From Isoetes taiwanensis (lineage: Eukaryota > Streptophyta > Lycopodiopsida > Isoetales > Isoetaceae), in NCBI GenBank assembly GCA_021234155.1, contig JAJEKV010000025.1:9923017-9987016 (forward strand): 64,000 nt of DNA, read 5' to 3'. This document shows, piece by piece, positions 44,639 through 56,370 of the stretch. Position 1 is the first letter of the stretch; each line of letters begins with the position of its first letter. The translations under genes were made by a program, and so were the position numbers. Under the pieces are notes generated by a model. That model made no database searches, had not been told where the DNA came from, and was given only the letters and a program-made list of their open reading frames with translations.

Positions 44639-46162
44639 ATGGCAACCTCTGATTTCAGGCGATGGTACAGCGCCAGCGCTCATGCTGCCGAGGCTAACAT
44701 CGATGAGATTTTCCGGGTCTTCCGGAAAGAAATAGATGTCCAAGCAACCTTGCACGCAACCCCAGCATATAACAGAGCCCTGTCAGAATTCCAAGCTAGG
44801 GTAGAGCCATCATTAGTCCATCTTCCACCTTGCATAGGCTACTTTGTTCCTAGGCAATCCCTTCAAGCAGCCTTAGGCGATGTTCCAAACATTGCCAAGT
44901 ACCTCACAAACAAGGCCCAGTGCATGCCCGAGCCAATGGTCCTGACTGTCAACAGGACCAAGTACTTCTCTTTCAACGCTGCCTTAGCAATTTTTCTTAC
45001 CCACCGTGCCGAGAACCCCATGGGAGAAACCTCCATTCCCCCCTATGGATGTGGACCCATTAGCCACAGCAGCAGCAGAGCAACTCCTTTCGCAGTACGA
45101 ACAGGAGCAGGAAGGAAAAGAAGAAGACGAGGAGTCAAAGGAAGAAGATGAGGACTACGTCGAGCTCGACCCAGCGGAAGAGCAGCGGCTAGCAGAACAA
45201 GACTTGCAAGAATTCGAGAGAAGCCGGCAAACTCTCAGGATCGCGCCACCCCTTGGGCTAGGTATCACAAGCCTAGCCCCCATCATCGTCGAGGGCGAAG
45301 AGTATTTGCTCCTAAGCGACATCGAACCTCGAATGCGGGGAAAGGGATTATCGACACGGCGAGTTGCTGCACCAACTCGGAGAACGGACACGGGCGACTT
45401 CATGCGTCGAAAGGAACCTCCGACTTCCCACTCCAAGTAAGGAAGCCGACACTTACATGGGAGAGAGTCGACCTCAGATATCAAGCCTACGGCAACATCG
45501 AGGCCCGGTTATGGAGGCCCTTGGGGAACTCACCCGGCCGGAGGAAGAGTTCCTTGCTCTGAGGAGCAGATGGGGATCCGCCACAAGACCTCGAACATCT
45601 TAACGGAAAGTTCTTCGACAACACCTCCCGGAAGCGAAGAGGCAAGTTCGACCTCGGGGAAAGCTTCCTAGCGATCGAGATTTCTGAGGGGAGCTCACCC
45701 GCGGTGGAAGTCGATGACTATCTGCATAACCTGAGCTAGAGGCCGACAAAGGCGAGGGACCCGTCACACAATGGCAGTCGTTGCGGTATTACCTTCCCCT
45801 CACGATGGGCCGGAAGAATAGCGGTAATTCATCGCCAAATTCACCCCGGGGGTGACGAAGAGTATTGATGCTAATTAGCGCCTCGGGCTTTGGGCGTATT
45901 TCGGCTAGCTCCCAACACCGTATGCCATCCCGGTAAAGAGAGCGTGCTTACTCGATATCTTTGACTTCGTCATACCTTACAGACGGCGGGGAAGGCGGCA
46001 TGGACCCTATACCTCCGGCCTTGAGGGATAGAAGATTTGGCGAGAGCTTTGCAGGGTGGATCTTCAATCAACGTCCTTAAGAACTTGGGTCATTCAGTGG
46101 GAACAGCCCAAGTGAAGAAGTTCCTAGAGGATAATCCATCATACCGGCGATTCCAAGAATAG
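44639..46162 (+). pseudogene. Second accessory gene of the chromovirus: unknown protein with acidic stretch
   Basis: ATG 44,639 opens MATSDFRRWYSASAHAAEAN; the frame is open to 45,151. A slip in the C run near 45,040 leads into a frame with DPLATAAAEQLLSQYEQEQE and a strongly acidic stretch (GKEEDEESKEEDEDYVELDP), open to 45,440. Later pieces in shifted frames (GKFDLGESFLAIEISEGSSP; NVLKNLGHSVGTAQVKKFLE) carry the gene to TAG 46,160-46,162, about 500 residues in all. I recognise no family. Acidic stretches of this kind occur in histone chaperones. Placement beside an H3-like gene under the same promoter module makes such a role worth testing, but that is inference. Confidence 0.6.
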
Positions 46163-46208
46163 TAGATTCTTGATCCCGGGGGTTTTTGTATTAGGATATT
46201 ATATAATA

Positions 46209-49200
46209 CTAGAAAAAGTGCCCAGCGTTGCTGGGCTTTTCGTCGGGCACAAGCTAAAAAGCTAATGTAGATGTAAAGTTATGGTTAATATTTATTTCTA
46301 CACCTTTAATCGACCCCAACAAAAGCGCACCACAGTAACATTCAGAAGTATGAAAACTGTTTGTGATGGCACTGTGGATATGGATGGATTGCTAATAAGA
46401 AAAACCATGTGATTTTAGTTTTGCAGCGACTTGCATATGTTTGATGATTTGAAGATCTCCTGAAAACTTGCCTTTGGGTTTGGATGTAACAACTTCAATT
46501 TTTTTCTATTATTGCAAGTTCCAAACCAACAATTAGAGAATTGTATACATAACATACATGCATACGATATTGGAATAACAGAACATATGCATTATCAAGT
46601 TACCATATCTAATTGTTCCTGAAATACGTGGTTCTACAGAAATAATGCGGAAAATCCAAATATCGTAACTACAAGTTTTCTGGTTTCGAATTACCATCTT
46701 CAGGAACATCTCAATGGCAATAGATGTTTATGTACAATGTCCATTTTGCCATTGCTTTTTGCTTAGTCCACGGATCTCCTAAATCATGTATGCTTACATA
46801 TCTTGCACCTTCATTTCTATGTTTACGCTACATCCGCTTGAGCCCAAATGAGCATTTTATCGATGCATTTGCTTGTCTTAACCCACTTGCCCAGCCCAAC
46901 CACTTTGGACATACAATGCCATCACCATAGACCATGAAAATATATTTCTCGCTCTCGCCTCTTTAAGTAGCACTACGAAAAGAGAAACATTCCTTGATAG
47001 CAAAATTTTTTGTGTTGCTATTCCCTTTTGTTCTTGAATCCAAATTTTGCATGTGAGCATGTGCCACCATTGGTTGGAAATGATTTAGATGGTCTCAAGT
47101 TTTGTTGATATCGCTATACACGCCATCGTATGCACTATCTTGAGGAAGGGATAATAGTTCTTCGTATAAACGAATTTTGATATTTATAGCCCTTTTAGCA
47201 TCAGATCCATTGTTGGTCTGCATACATGCACAAAACCGCACTTTCATAAATTGCTTTGTCTTCTTGCACATTCTCCCATTGCATTTGTTTGATAAGTTCA
47301 AAGTGCATTCTTGCCACTCCCACATTGAGTGTATCTGCAACCATTACACTCCAAGATACGACATTTGTCTTGATCATTCAATGAAAGACACTAAAAAGCA
47401 TCATCTACACATAGAAGTCCAAAAGCATATTGCCTACATGGATATCCTAACTACATACCTTTTGACAAAGCATTGCATGGATCAATATCCGCTCCATAGC
47501 GAGCATATCACGGCATGCACACGAGGACACTAAGAACCATCAACTCATTTGGTTCCATGTGCCTGCTGCATCCCGCCAAAAATCCTAACTACACCTTCAC
47601 TATTACAAGAATGGCACCCAAAAATGATGACCGTCCATGAAATAAAAATTACCTTGGGATGGATAATCGATCAAACACTATGCAAGCATCCACGACGGCT
47701 CCCAGACTTGGTATAAATGTAACAAGGAGTCCCCTAAAATAGCATCTAATGCACAAAAAGCTTTCAAATCATGAATCCATTTTGAAATTGAAATAGACAG
47801 ACAAACACTCAACTACTCAAGGCGGCAAGAAAGGTAACTCTGTTTGGTTTTACATTCTCACATTGCATATGTTCCAAACCCTCAAAAACTTCCTTTGCTT
47901 TGCCATATTCAAGATATCCAAAATAATTGTGCTCCATGATAAAACCATTCTCGCAATGATATCATGCTAAATAGATGGCAAAGCAACATTTATACTCTCA
48001 CACATTTAGCACACATGTCAAGGACAAAACATTGCCGAAAGGGACATATGATTAAATCCTTTCCGAGCATCCGAGTGTAGATGTTTCCCCTTTTCAAAGC
48101 TTGGAAGTACCGTGGATGCACCCCGACAACAAGAACAAATAGCACCATATCTGGTCTTAACACTCTTGCTTCATTAGTTCATACAAAGAACAAAGGCCCT
48201 CTTCCATCACCGTGTTGAGCATACCATGTGATTGTTGTTGTCCGGATATATGCACACAATCCCATTATAGCTAAATGTGCGAATATTGGCTCGAATATAG
48301 CTCCCGCCGCAATGTTGAAATGAAGAAAATTGCATTATCGCCAATTTTGAAGATCACAATCTGCCGGATACTAAACATAACAAAGTTACTCACCTTTGCA
48401 ATTACAAATATTGCAGCAAATTAGTAGCTATAAACAAAGAAACCCAAAAAATTACCTTGGTTTAGGACTAATGCCTTCACTATGCAAGGAACACCAAAAG
48501 ATAAGACTACATGCAACCAACAAAGTGCAATATATTATACTCATTTTGATGTCAATACCTCCAAATTGCTCATTTTGATCTGGGATGCCTCTAGCCCTGC
48601 TATCTAAACTACCATGTAATGCGCCATAAACACACAAAAGGAATTTTGGCAAGTGCTAAGGTTATTAGAATGTTGAGTTGGTGAAAGAACAAAGGTTTGA
48701 ACATTGTTTTATGACATCTTTGTATATAGATTCATGAAACCGAACGTTTGGAGAAATGCTTTATTTTGAGAAATGTTCTCGGCGATCTTCTCACAAAGAG
48801 TCACGATAGTTTGGACATTCTCCAAGTCTTGCTCAATCATAAATTTCCTCGTGGGTCTTGCTCAATCATAAATTTCCTCGTGGGGCAAAACGCGGCAAAA
48901 GCATTTTTTGCCTTAGTGCTAGATAAGCGGCGAGTTGCTTCGTGATTCTCCAATGAGAATCAAACATGCATATATAACAAGATGTTGACTTTAGAACATC
49001 CCCATTGCCTGCCCAACGACATCATTAGAGTATGCAAACGAAATTATAAGACTCCAAAGTACAAGCTACCTACATATATATTGCTTTCGGCATATCGATT
49101 ATAATAGTTTGACAAGATACTAAGGCCGGATATATGTGCAAGGTTATAGAACCATGCGGACATATAGTGTGCTTCATCTTCAAAAATGAGCTCCACAGAA

Positions 49201-50552
49201 AAGCAATAAATTAGCCACCGCATAATGTTCCACATCCCAATATCTCGCTTGTTAGCAAAGGAGTACCTTTGACCGCACAAATCATGTCAGATCTCAAAGG
49301 CATCCAAAAACTAAATGGACCATAATCTATTCAACCAAGGATACTCATGTTCCGAGTGTTAAGAACACCCGGCAAAATGGAGAGTTCTCGGTGTTCTCAT
49401 GCAAGCAATACCGCCAAAATGGAGAGCCCCCTTAGAGCAACCAATTTTGCACGAACTGCTTCCGCATGCCGAAAGCTGAGGCTCAAAGCAATCATGGACG
49501 GTTCTTAAAAGCGAAAGAGGTAGTGTCTATTGCTTAAAAAAAATATCTATATGTCTATTTCATTTGCATCTTACCATCTTGTGTCTATTTCGGATGAATG
49601 TCGTGGAAGCACAAAAATAACTTAGATGCCAAAATGAATCGGTCGATAGTATGAAGTGCTCCCCTAACCCGAGTCATGCTTCCATTTTTCTTTTGTGTGG
49701 AGTCATATATGGCGCTAGCAAGTAAAACTCCTCGGCAAACAATGCCATAAATGATCGATCCCAAGATGTTCTTAAACATGTCTAGGAAAGGGCTCCAAAT
49801 CCTCAAACATGTCCTTGACTAAATCTAGAGAAATCTAACTCGCATAACATGTCCTCAAACATGTTCCTTGACTAAATCTAGAGAAATCTAACTCTATAAC
49901 TCTAGAATCTAACTCGCATAATCCAAAATGATTCCTTGTGTTTTATAATAAGGCCCACATTGCAAGAGGCGATATCTACTACTTAAAATTAAACCTCGCC
50001 ATCAAAAGCAAAGGAGGAAAAACTTACACAAAGACGGCCCTTGCATTAGGTTGCTCTCCACATCCGGAGTCTCCCAAAGGGTACCAGTAAGCTCTCCGTT
50101 CGAGTTTGAGGGATCCCACTATCCCATAGCCGCTCCCAATCAGGGCCATTTGGAGCCATATTTCAGTAATAAATAGATAAATTAGAATAAAGTGAAGGGG
50201 CATGCGGATCGGGGCTTTTAGTCTGCAGCCAAGACGCTTCCTCTGGGATTATGAATTAGCCTAGCACAAATGCCCTTTGGAATCCGGATTATTGAGATCG
50301 ATGTCAATCATGGCGGCTTTGGACAATGGCGAAAACAAAACAAACAGCGCAAATAAACCCGCTGAATCCAAGGGACGAAAATAACCAAAAAGGTCAACGG
50401 CCGAGATGCTCTCGCTAAGAAGGGGTCGACATAGAGGTTACAATAGAAATAGTCATGATCCGGATTGTCCGTAATGAAAGTTGTGGGAAAAGAAATTGAC
50501 GGGTAGAGATGCTCGCATTACACTACATTTTGCTTTTATTATTATATATAGA
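46209..50552 (-). mobile_element. Helitron, non-autonomous, with both ends
   Basis: Read on the minus strand it begins TCTATATATAATAATAAAAG (right end, 50,552) and ends in a 17-nt hairpin GCCCAGC-AAC-GCTGGGC (plus 46,220-46,236) followed by ACTTTTTCTAG (left end, 46,209). It sits between host A and T, with no target duplication. These are the standard Helitron rules (5' TC, 3' hairpin plus CTRR, AT insertion). It is 4,344 bp long. No Rep/helicase is recognisable. Only short frames are present, and internal direct repeats lie near 48,829-48,885 and 49,806-49,905. It entered the chromovirus 46 bp after the acidic-protein gene. Confidence 0.9.
48829..49905. repeat. Short direct repeats inside the Helitron
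   Basis: The phrase cttgctcaatcataaatttc plus cctcgtggg is repeated 28 bp apart at 48,829 and 48,857. A ~50-bp unit, aacatgt.ccttgactaaat plus ctagagaaatctaactc, is repeated near 49,806 and 49,857. They are recent local duplications. Confidence 0.65.
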
Positions 50553-50812
50553 TAAATATAATTTCTTTTGCACTTTAAATGTTTTGTTGATGTATTTTGC
50601 CCCACAACTATACCAACAAACATATAATGCAAGAGAACAAGTAAAACTAACTATATAGCCATGAATTACTTGTGTATGCGGCTAGAGGCCTAGGCTCGGG
50701 GAACGACAACGCCGAGACCACATGGAAGAACAGAGTCCGCCAAAGCACCCCCGCAAAGGAACCCATTTGAGGAATTTGGACCCATGACCCCGTAAGAGGA
50801 AATATCACGCAG
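50553..50812 (+). other. Spacer before the chromovirus gag
   Basis: Continuation of the chromovirus after the Helitron. Non-coding, without a third copy of the hairpin/TATA module. Confidence 0.5.
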
Positions 50813-51797
50813 ATGAGGGCGGACCTTGAGCGGATAAAGGCTTTCTTTGTCGCACGCTGTGAGTCGGTTCGGTGGGCAACGCTCAGTTGCCACAAGCATC
50901 AGCTCGAAAAACAGGAAGAGACAAGAAGAGGAGCAAGAGGAGGAGGTCCTCCAGCTCGGAATCCTCCGACTCAAGCTCAGATTCGGACTCCGACTCGGGC
51001 CCGTGGACCGTGAGATGGAAGGCGGAGGGACACCACGGATGCAAGGCAGAGGGATACCCGCAGATGGACGACAAAAGGGACACAAGAGCCTCGACTACCG
51101 AAGAAGGTAGATTCCGCATTGGGAAACGTGATGGAAGGCCAGGAAGCTCGAGCAATTCTCAGGCGAGAACAGGTCAGGCATGGAGGCAGAGGCTTGGCTC
51201 GATGAAATGAGTGAATACGGCAACGCCTATGGTATGAAGGACAAGGATAAAGGCAGGGTGGCAATAGCCAACCTGAAAGGAGCAGCACGCATTTGGTGGA
51301 AGGGGTATGCAAAGGCCCATGGCTTGAGCAGGGATGCTTGCAGGTTTAGAAAGTTTGCTAAAGCCTTCAAGCGCCATTACGTCTCAAGAGAGCACAAGTC
51401 CAGTATGATGCAGCAGTTCTATAGGTTGCAACAAGGAAACAAATCGGTCCAGAAATATACAGAGGAATTCATGAGGCTAAGGCTTTATGTGCCAAAGTTG
51501 GGTGAAAAGCATGCAGTGGAGAGCTATATTGAGGGGCTGAATGAGGAGATCTGCAAGCTTGTAAGGGCAATAAACCATAAGACAGTATCAGAAGCGGAGT
51601 CCAAGGCAATAAGCTTGCAAGGAACGGGACCTCAGAATAGCGGGCAGAGGCAGCAGTATTACCAGGATAAAGGCAAGGCAACAGGGAGTTATAGCCCTAG
51701 AGCAGCCAGCCTGAAGTCCAAATTAGAGCCCCATATGGTGGCAATCAGGGGAAGTAAAGCAGGAGAAGAAGCAGGTGTCCTTCCGGACAAGCCATGA
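50813..51797 (+). pseudogene. Chromovirus gag
   Basis: The N-terminal part is in shifted frames: a basic and then Ser/Asp-rich stretch (KTGRDKKRSKRRRSSSSESS, then DSSSDSDSDSGP). The gag domain is open from about 51,180 to 51,797. Its phrases are AEAWLDEMSEYGNAYGMKDK, AARIWWKGYAKAHGL, FRKFAKAFKRHYVSREHKSS, QKYTEEFMRLRLYVPK and YIEGLNEEI, the retrotransposon gag pattern. The region behind it, where a CCHC knuckle should lie, is frameshifted and unreadable. Confidence 0.85.
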
Positions 51798-52500
51798 AGG
51801 GTCAAACTACTCCAAAGCAAAGGCGGTCCTTTTGCGTGTGCAATGCCCAAGGAAAAAGAGGCGCGGAGTGCATAGAAAAAAGCAGCTTTGCTTCAGTGTG
51901 CTTCCAGCCAAAGCCATAGGACAGCGAACCGCCTCTCTTACGCCATGAGTGCGCCTTAGCGAGTTAGAGATTGGGACACTGTCCGACGACGACGGCAGAC
52001 AACGACTACATTCGTGGTGAGGCTATATCTTTGCCGCAATAGATACAGAGAGCAAGCAGAGAGCCAAGATAAGGTAATTTCCACGGTAGGGAAGGCCAAG
52101 GCCAAGTCCTTCATAGTCCTAATAGACTTCGAAGTAGCCATAACTTTGCATCCCCCGGATGGTTGAAATGTTGAAGTTGAAACCGATGAAGTCCAAGCCG
52201 AGGCCCGTTGTCTTAGCAAGTGGAGCAAGAAGGCGCATGCCGGCGAAGAGAATTAACTTCGACATCGACTTGCCGTGATTAATATCCGGATGGGGGCGTA
52301 AGTAATGGGCATTGGCAAGTATGACTTGATCATAGGAATGGAGTATCTTAGACCAGCAAAATAATCATTGATTGTGGAAAGCCAAGGTGACCTTCCCAAC
52401 CCGACGGCAAGATCATTGAGATTACGTAAAGTTGTTCCCATCATGCGCGGTGCATGTCAAGTAAACTTTGTTCAAGTGCATCAAGAGCGGCGAGTAGCAT
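51798..52500 (+). pseudogene. Chromovirus protease region, heavily frameshifted
   Basis: It lies between gag and RT, where the aspartic protease belongs. Only scraps can be read (for example a DLIIGMEYL-like piece near 52,325-52,350). The active-site box was not found. Confidence 0.5.
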
Positions 52501-53450
52501 ACATCTTCAAGCTTGAGATTGAAGAGCCCGACCGGAAAGAAAGTGAGGAAGATAAAGTGCTCAACAAGTTGCCCAAGCAAATAGCTAAGTTGATCACGGA
52601 GTTCCACGATCTCTTTCCAGATGAGATCAAGCAACTTCCTCCTTACAGGGGAGTCGAGTGTGAGATAGCACTTCGAACCGAACGGCCGACAAGCAAGGCC
52701 CCATACAAAATGACGACGCCAGGAGGAGTTGGCGGAGCTAAAGAAGCAATTGCGAGGAGTTGCTTTCGACCTAGGCTTCATTAGACCTAGTGTCTCACCA
52801 TTTGGAGTGCCCATTCTTTTTGTCAAGAAGAAGGACGGCAGTTTGAGGATGTGCATAGACTATAGGCACTTGAACAAGCACACTATCAAGAACAAGTATG
52901 CGCTCCCCAGATCGGATGACTTGATGGATCAGCTTCAAGGGGTAAAGGTCTTCTCCAAAATCGACTTGAGGTCAGGCTATCATCAGATCCGGATAAAGGA
53001 AGAAGATATTCATAAAACCGCTTTAACGCGCAGTGCACGCACTCTAATTCACGATAATGCCTTTTCGCTTATCAAACGCCAGACGCTCATGAGGCTCATG
53101 AACCACATCTTCGTGGGAGTTCTTAGACACCTTTGTGATTGTATTCTTTGACGACATTTTTGGTGTATAGCAGATCCCTTTGAAGAGCACGCATAACATT
53201 TAAGGAGAGTGCCGGAGAAGTTGAAGAGGCACCGGTTATGCATGAAGTTGTCGGCGCCACTTCGCGAACGGAGAAGGTGGAATACCTAGGTCATGTGATC
53301 TCAGCGGTAGGAATCTCGACGGATCCCGCCAAGATTGAAGCAAAGATTCAATGGCCGCACCAAAAGAATGTGCATGAGGTCGGTTTTCTGCCAGTGTGTT
53401 ACTACTGTGAAGTTCGCGGAAGAACTTTGCTAAGATAGCGGCCCCGCCAA
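52501..53450 (+). pseudogene. Chromovirus reverse transcriptase
   Basis: KLITEFHDLFPDEIKQLPPY and VECEIALRTERPTSKAPYKM lead into [20 protein letters not shown], then [38 protein letters not shown], and the catalytic FFDD near 53,145 (the chromovirus form is usually YxDD). KVEYLGHVISAVGISTDPAK closes the thumb. Frameshifts occur about every 100-200 bp. Several sit at C/G-rich codons where single bases are added or lost, as expected from either decay or consensus error. Confidence 0.85.
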
Positions 53451-53945
53451 CGTGACTTAACGAGGGCGTAGAAGGTGAAAGATTGGGCAGAGCATTGGCA
53501 CAAGAAAGCCCAAGAGGGTTTGAATTGTTGAAGGAAGCTTTAACAACCGCCCCAGTCTTAACCCCGCGGACCTGAGAAAAGATAAGCTTGTAGCAAATGA
53601 TGTGAGTAAGATAGCTTCACAGTGCGGTGCTCATGCAAGAAGAGCGTGTGGTAGCGTATGATTCCGTGAAGATGAACGGCCGAAACGCCGCTTACCCCAC
53701 CCATGATCAGAATTGCTTGCGTTGTCGTATGTTAAGAACGGAGACACTACCTCTTGGGAAGGAAGTTCCAATTGGATACCGACCATCAGAGCCTCCAATA
53801 TATATTCACGCAACCACACCTTAATCTGAGGCAGCGAAGGTGGATGGAGTTCCTCGAGGAATATGACTTCGATATAGTCTACAAGCCGGGGAAGCTCAAT
53901 GTGGTAGCAGATGCGCTTTCAAGGCATCCCCTGACAACTAGGGTC
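53451..53945 (+). pseudogene. Chromovirus RNase H
   Basis: The C-terminal half is clear: FQLDTDHQSLQYIFTQPHLN, RQRRWMEFLEEYDFDIVYKP and GKLNVVADALSRHP. The N-terminal half (from about 53,540, TVLTPADLRKDKL) is frameshifted. Confidence 0.8.
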
Positions 53946-55170
53946 CATTGCAATGCAATTTCGACGCTTTCCAGCGACTTTGGGAAGAAGATTGAAGAGT
54001 CCTTGCCAACAGATGTGGACTTCAAGGAAGTATGGGCAAGCTTATGCAGGGAAGCAAGAACAGATAAGAAGCGGGAAGCCTTCAAAAATTTTAAGAAGGA
54101 AGGTAATCTCCTGTACCATAAGAACAAGTTGTGTGTGCCCGAATCATCAGGTGTAAGGAAATTGATCCTCCACGACGCTACCGCTAGCCCCAATAGCTGG
54201 CCATGCGGATTCATGAAAACATATTTCAAAGTCTTGGCAGCCTACTATTGGCCAGAATGAAGAAGCGGTGTAGCTCACACATCAAGGAATGTCAACTATG
54301 TCGCCAGACAAAGGCGAAACAACTTCAATTCCGGGGCTTTGGAGCCATTAAGCGCCAAACGCTAAGTGGGAGGTGATCAGCATGGATTTCATAACGCGGG
54401 GCTTCCAAGGACCGTGAAGAGGGAAGGACGCTTTGATGGTAGTGGTCGACAAGTTGTCAAAGATGGCACATTTTGTGCCTTGCAGACCACGAACACGCTA
54501 TGAATACGGTGAAGCTCTTCACCAAAGAGATCTTCGTGCTTCATGGCATGCCAAGGGAGATTATCTCCGGAGCGGGGATCCGAAATTCATGAGCGCTTTT
54601 GGCAAGACCTCTTTGGCGATGATTCAGACCAAGCTATCCATGAGCACGCATATCATCCTCGACGGATGGCCAAATCGGAGCGGACCAACAGATTTTGGAG
54701 GACATGCTACTAACTATGTCCGAACAAGCAAGGTATGTGGGAAGAATTTATTCACTTGGTGGAGTTTGCCTACAATAGCACCAAGCAGAATCATCCCAAA
54801 TGTCGCCGTTTATGATCAATTACGGCTATCAATGCCTAACTCGGACACTTGGCACAACCCCGTCAAAAGTAGAGGTTTTCGCCAGCCAGATATTGTCCGA
54901 GCATGCAGCAGCTCGTGGAAGAAGTGCGAGGGTATCTTCCGCGCAAAGGAGTCGCCAAAAAGAGCATCGCCGACAAGCATCGGACAACCCGGGGGAGTTC
55001 CAAGTTGGAGACGATGTATGGCTCAAGATCAAGGTAAAAGCGGCGAAGCTCCGATCGGAAAATTGCAAGAAGCTTGCTCCAAGGTGGGCTGGACCTTTCG
55101 TAATAGTCAAGAGAGTAGGTAATCAATCCTACAAGTTGGATTTGCCGAAGACACCTAAAGATTCATAAGG
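53946..55170 (+). pseudogene. Chromovirus integrase
   Basis: After a linker (SLCREARTDKKREAFKNFKK), the zinc region is partly readable (GFMKTYFKVLAAYYWPE), then the core (DALMVVVDKLSKMAHFVP at 54,430; HLVEFAYNSTKQ near 54,750). The C-terminal GPY/F module is well kept at 54,985-55,165: FQVGDDVWLKIKVKAAKL and LAPRWAGPFVIVKRVGNQSY. The catalytic aspartates lie in broken frames. Confidence 0.8.
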
Positions 55171-55194
55171 TCTTCCACGTAAGTTTGTTGAAGA

Positions 55195-55478
55195 AGCATA
55201 CTCCCAATCCGCATTTAAGTCTTGGACACTCCAACGTTGTTGGAAATGACGGAGGAGCAACCGGAAATAGTTCCATTGATTCTTGACAAAGCCTTCAAGA
55301 AAAACGAGGAGATCGGAGTTTCTCAATATTTGGTCAAGTGGGAAGCACTTGCCTGGAAGATGCGACGTGGGTACTTAAGAAAGATCTAGTGAAGCAGTAC
55401 CCACAGTTTATGGAGCAATGGGACGGCAAGGTCATCTCCGAAGAAATCGGCTCAGGCATGTCGATTTGTGTAGATTAA
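55195..55478 (+). pseudogene. Chromodomain at the integrase C-terminus
   Basis: Pieces in two frames: PEIVPLILDKAFKKNEEIGV with SQYLVKWEALA, then LEDATWVLKKDLVKQYPQF and MEQWDGK. This is the canonical order of a chromovirus chromodomain (YLVKW, then the DATW block). In better-studied elements such domains bind methylated H3 tails, notably K9, and direct integration into heterochromatin. The frame ends at TAA near 55,477. The aromatic cage cannot be judged fully because a frameshift falls between the two blocks. Confidence 0.8.
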
Positions 55479-56355
55479 GTCTATGTGTAGTTATGATTAA
55501 TCTACGCGACGCAACCTATGCTTGGTATGGGTTGCATCGTTGTTACCGATGATGAGACCACTCACGTGATCTCTAGGGCGCGGTGTAATGCCAATGTAGG
55601 CATGACGTTTCGCTTGGATGAGTGGAAGGTAGATCGAAAAGTCTACCATCCCCATCGAAGTAGACGCGACCTCGAGAAAGGAGGTCATTGAGGAATGCAT
55701 TGATAGGAAAAGCACCTCTAGCCCCATATATGCTTTGATAGGAGGAATCGGGCCTTCACGCCCCTTATACGGGAAGGACCTATCCTCCACGCTGGGTAAC
55801 TAAAGGTGTAGGCATGAGCGGCATATAGGCATATAGGCATATCCGCCCCACGGCCACGATGGAAGATTCACCCTCTTCCTACGCCGGGAGATTAGCCATG
55901 CATCTATGTAGATAGGTGGGGTGGTCACCATATAACCAAAAATTTTTATTAATAATTAAAATGGTACTAACGTAGTGTCGACCTGCAGGCCAATAGAGCG
56001 CTCCGGAGGGCAAGGAGGTCGAGCTACAAAGACTTGCAACACAATTTTTGTTGGAATGTGTTGCAAGGAATGAAGAGTACCTCGAACGATAATTATATAT
56101 ATGAAATGTTAAAATTTTGATAAGCTAAATTGTCATGAAAAGTGAATTATTGAGTAACTTGTTTTAAGGATGTTATGAATTGATAAGTTATTCCATAAGT
56201 TAAGGGCGTAATAATGTTCTAAAAATATTACCTTAGGGTAATTTTAATAAATGTGTAAGTATTATAGTAGTATGTTGTATGCATCAAGTTGGTTGCAGGT
56301 TAGGACGTTTCCAAGGTGGGGAGGCCCGTCGATGCTGCCAGACTGACATCATTTC
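55479..56355 (+). other. 3' non-coding region of the chromovirus
   Basis: No gene. It contains ggcatataggcatataggcatat near 55,825-55,850 and phrases shared with the chromovirus remnant at 23.2-23.5 kb. Confidence 0.6.
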
Positions 56356-56370
56356 AAGGTAGGGGAGATA
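56356..56370 (+). promoter_or_regulatory. Polypurine tract
   Basis: aaggtaggggagata directly before the 3' LTR, the priming site for plus-strand DNA synthesis. Confidence 0.75.

Noticed and set aside
47095-49280. Captured host gene (for example PPR) in the Helitron
   Set aside because: Frames are short and no repeat motif could be confirmed by eye; left open rather than claimed.
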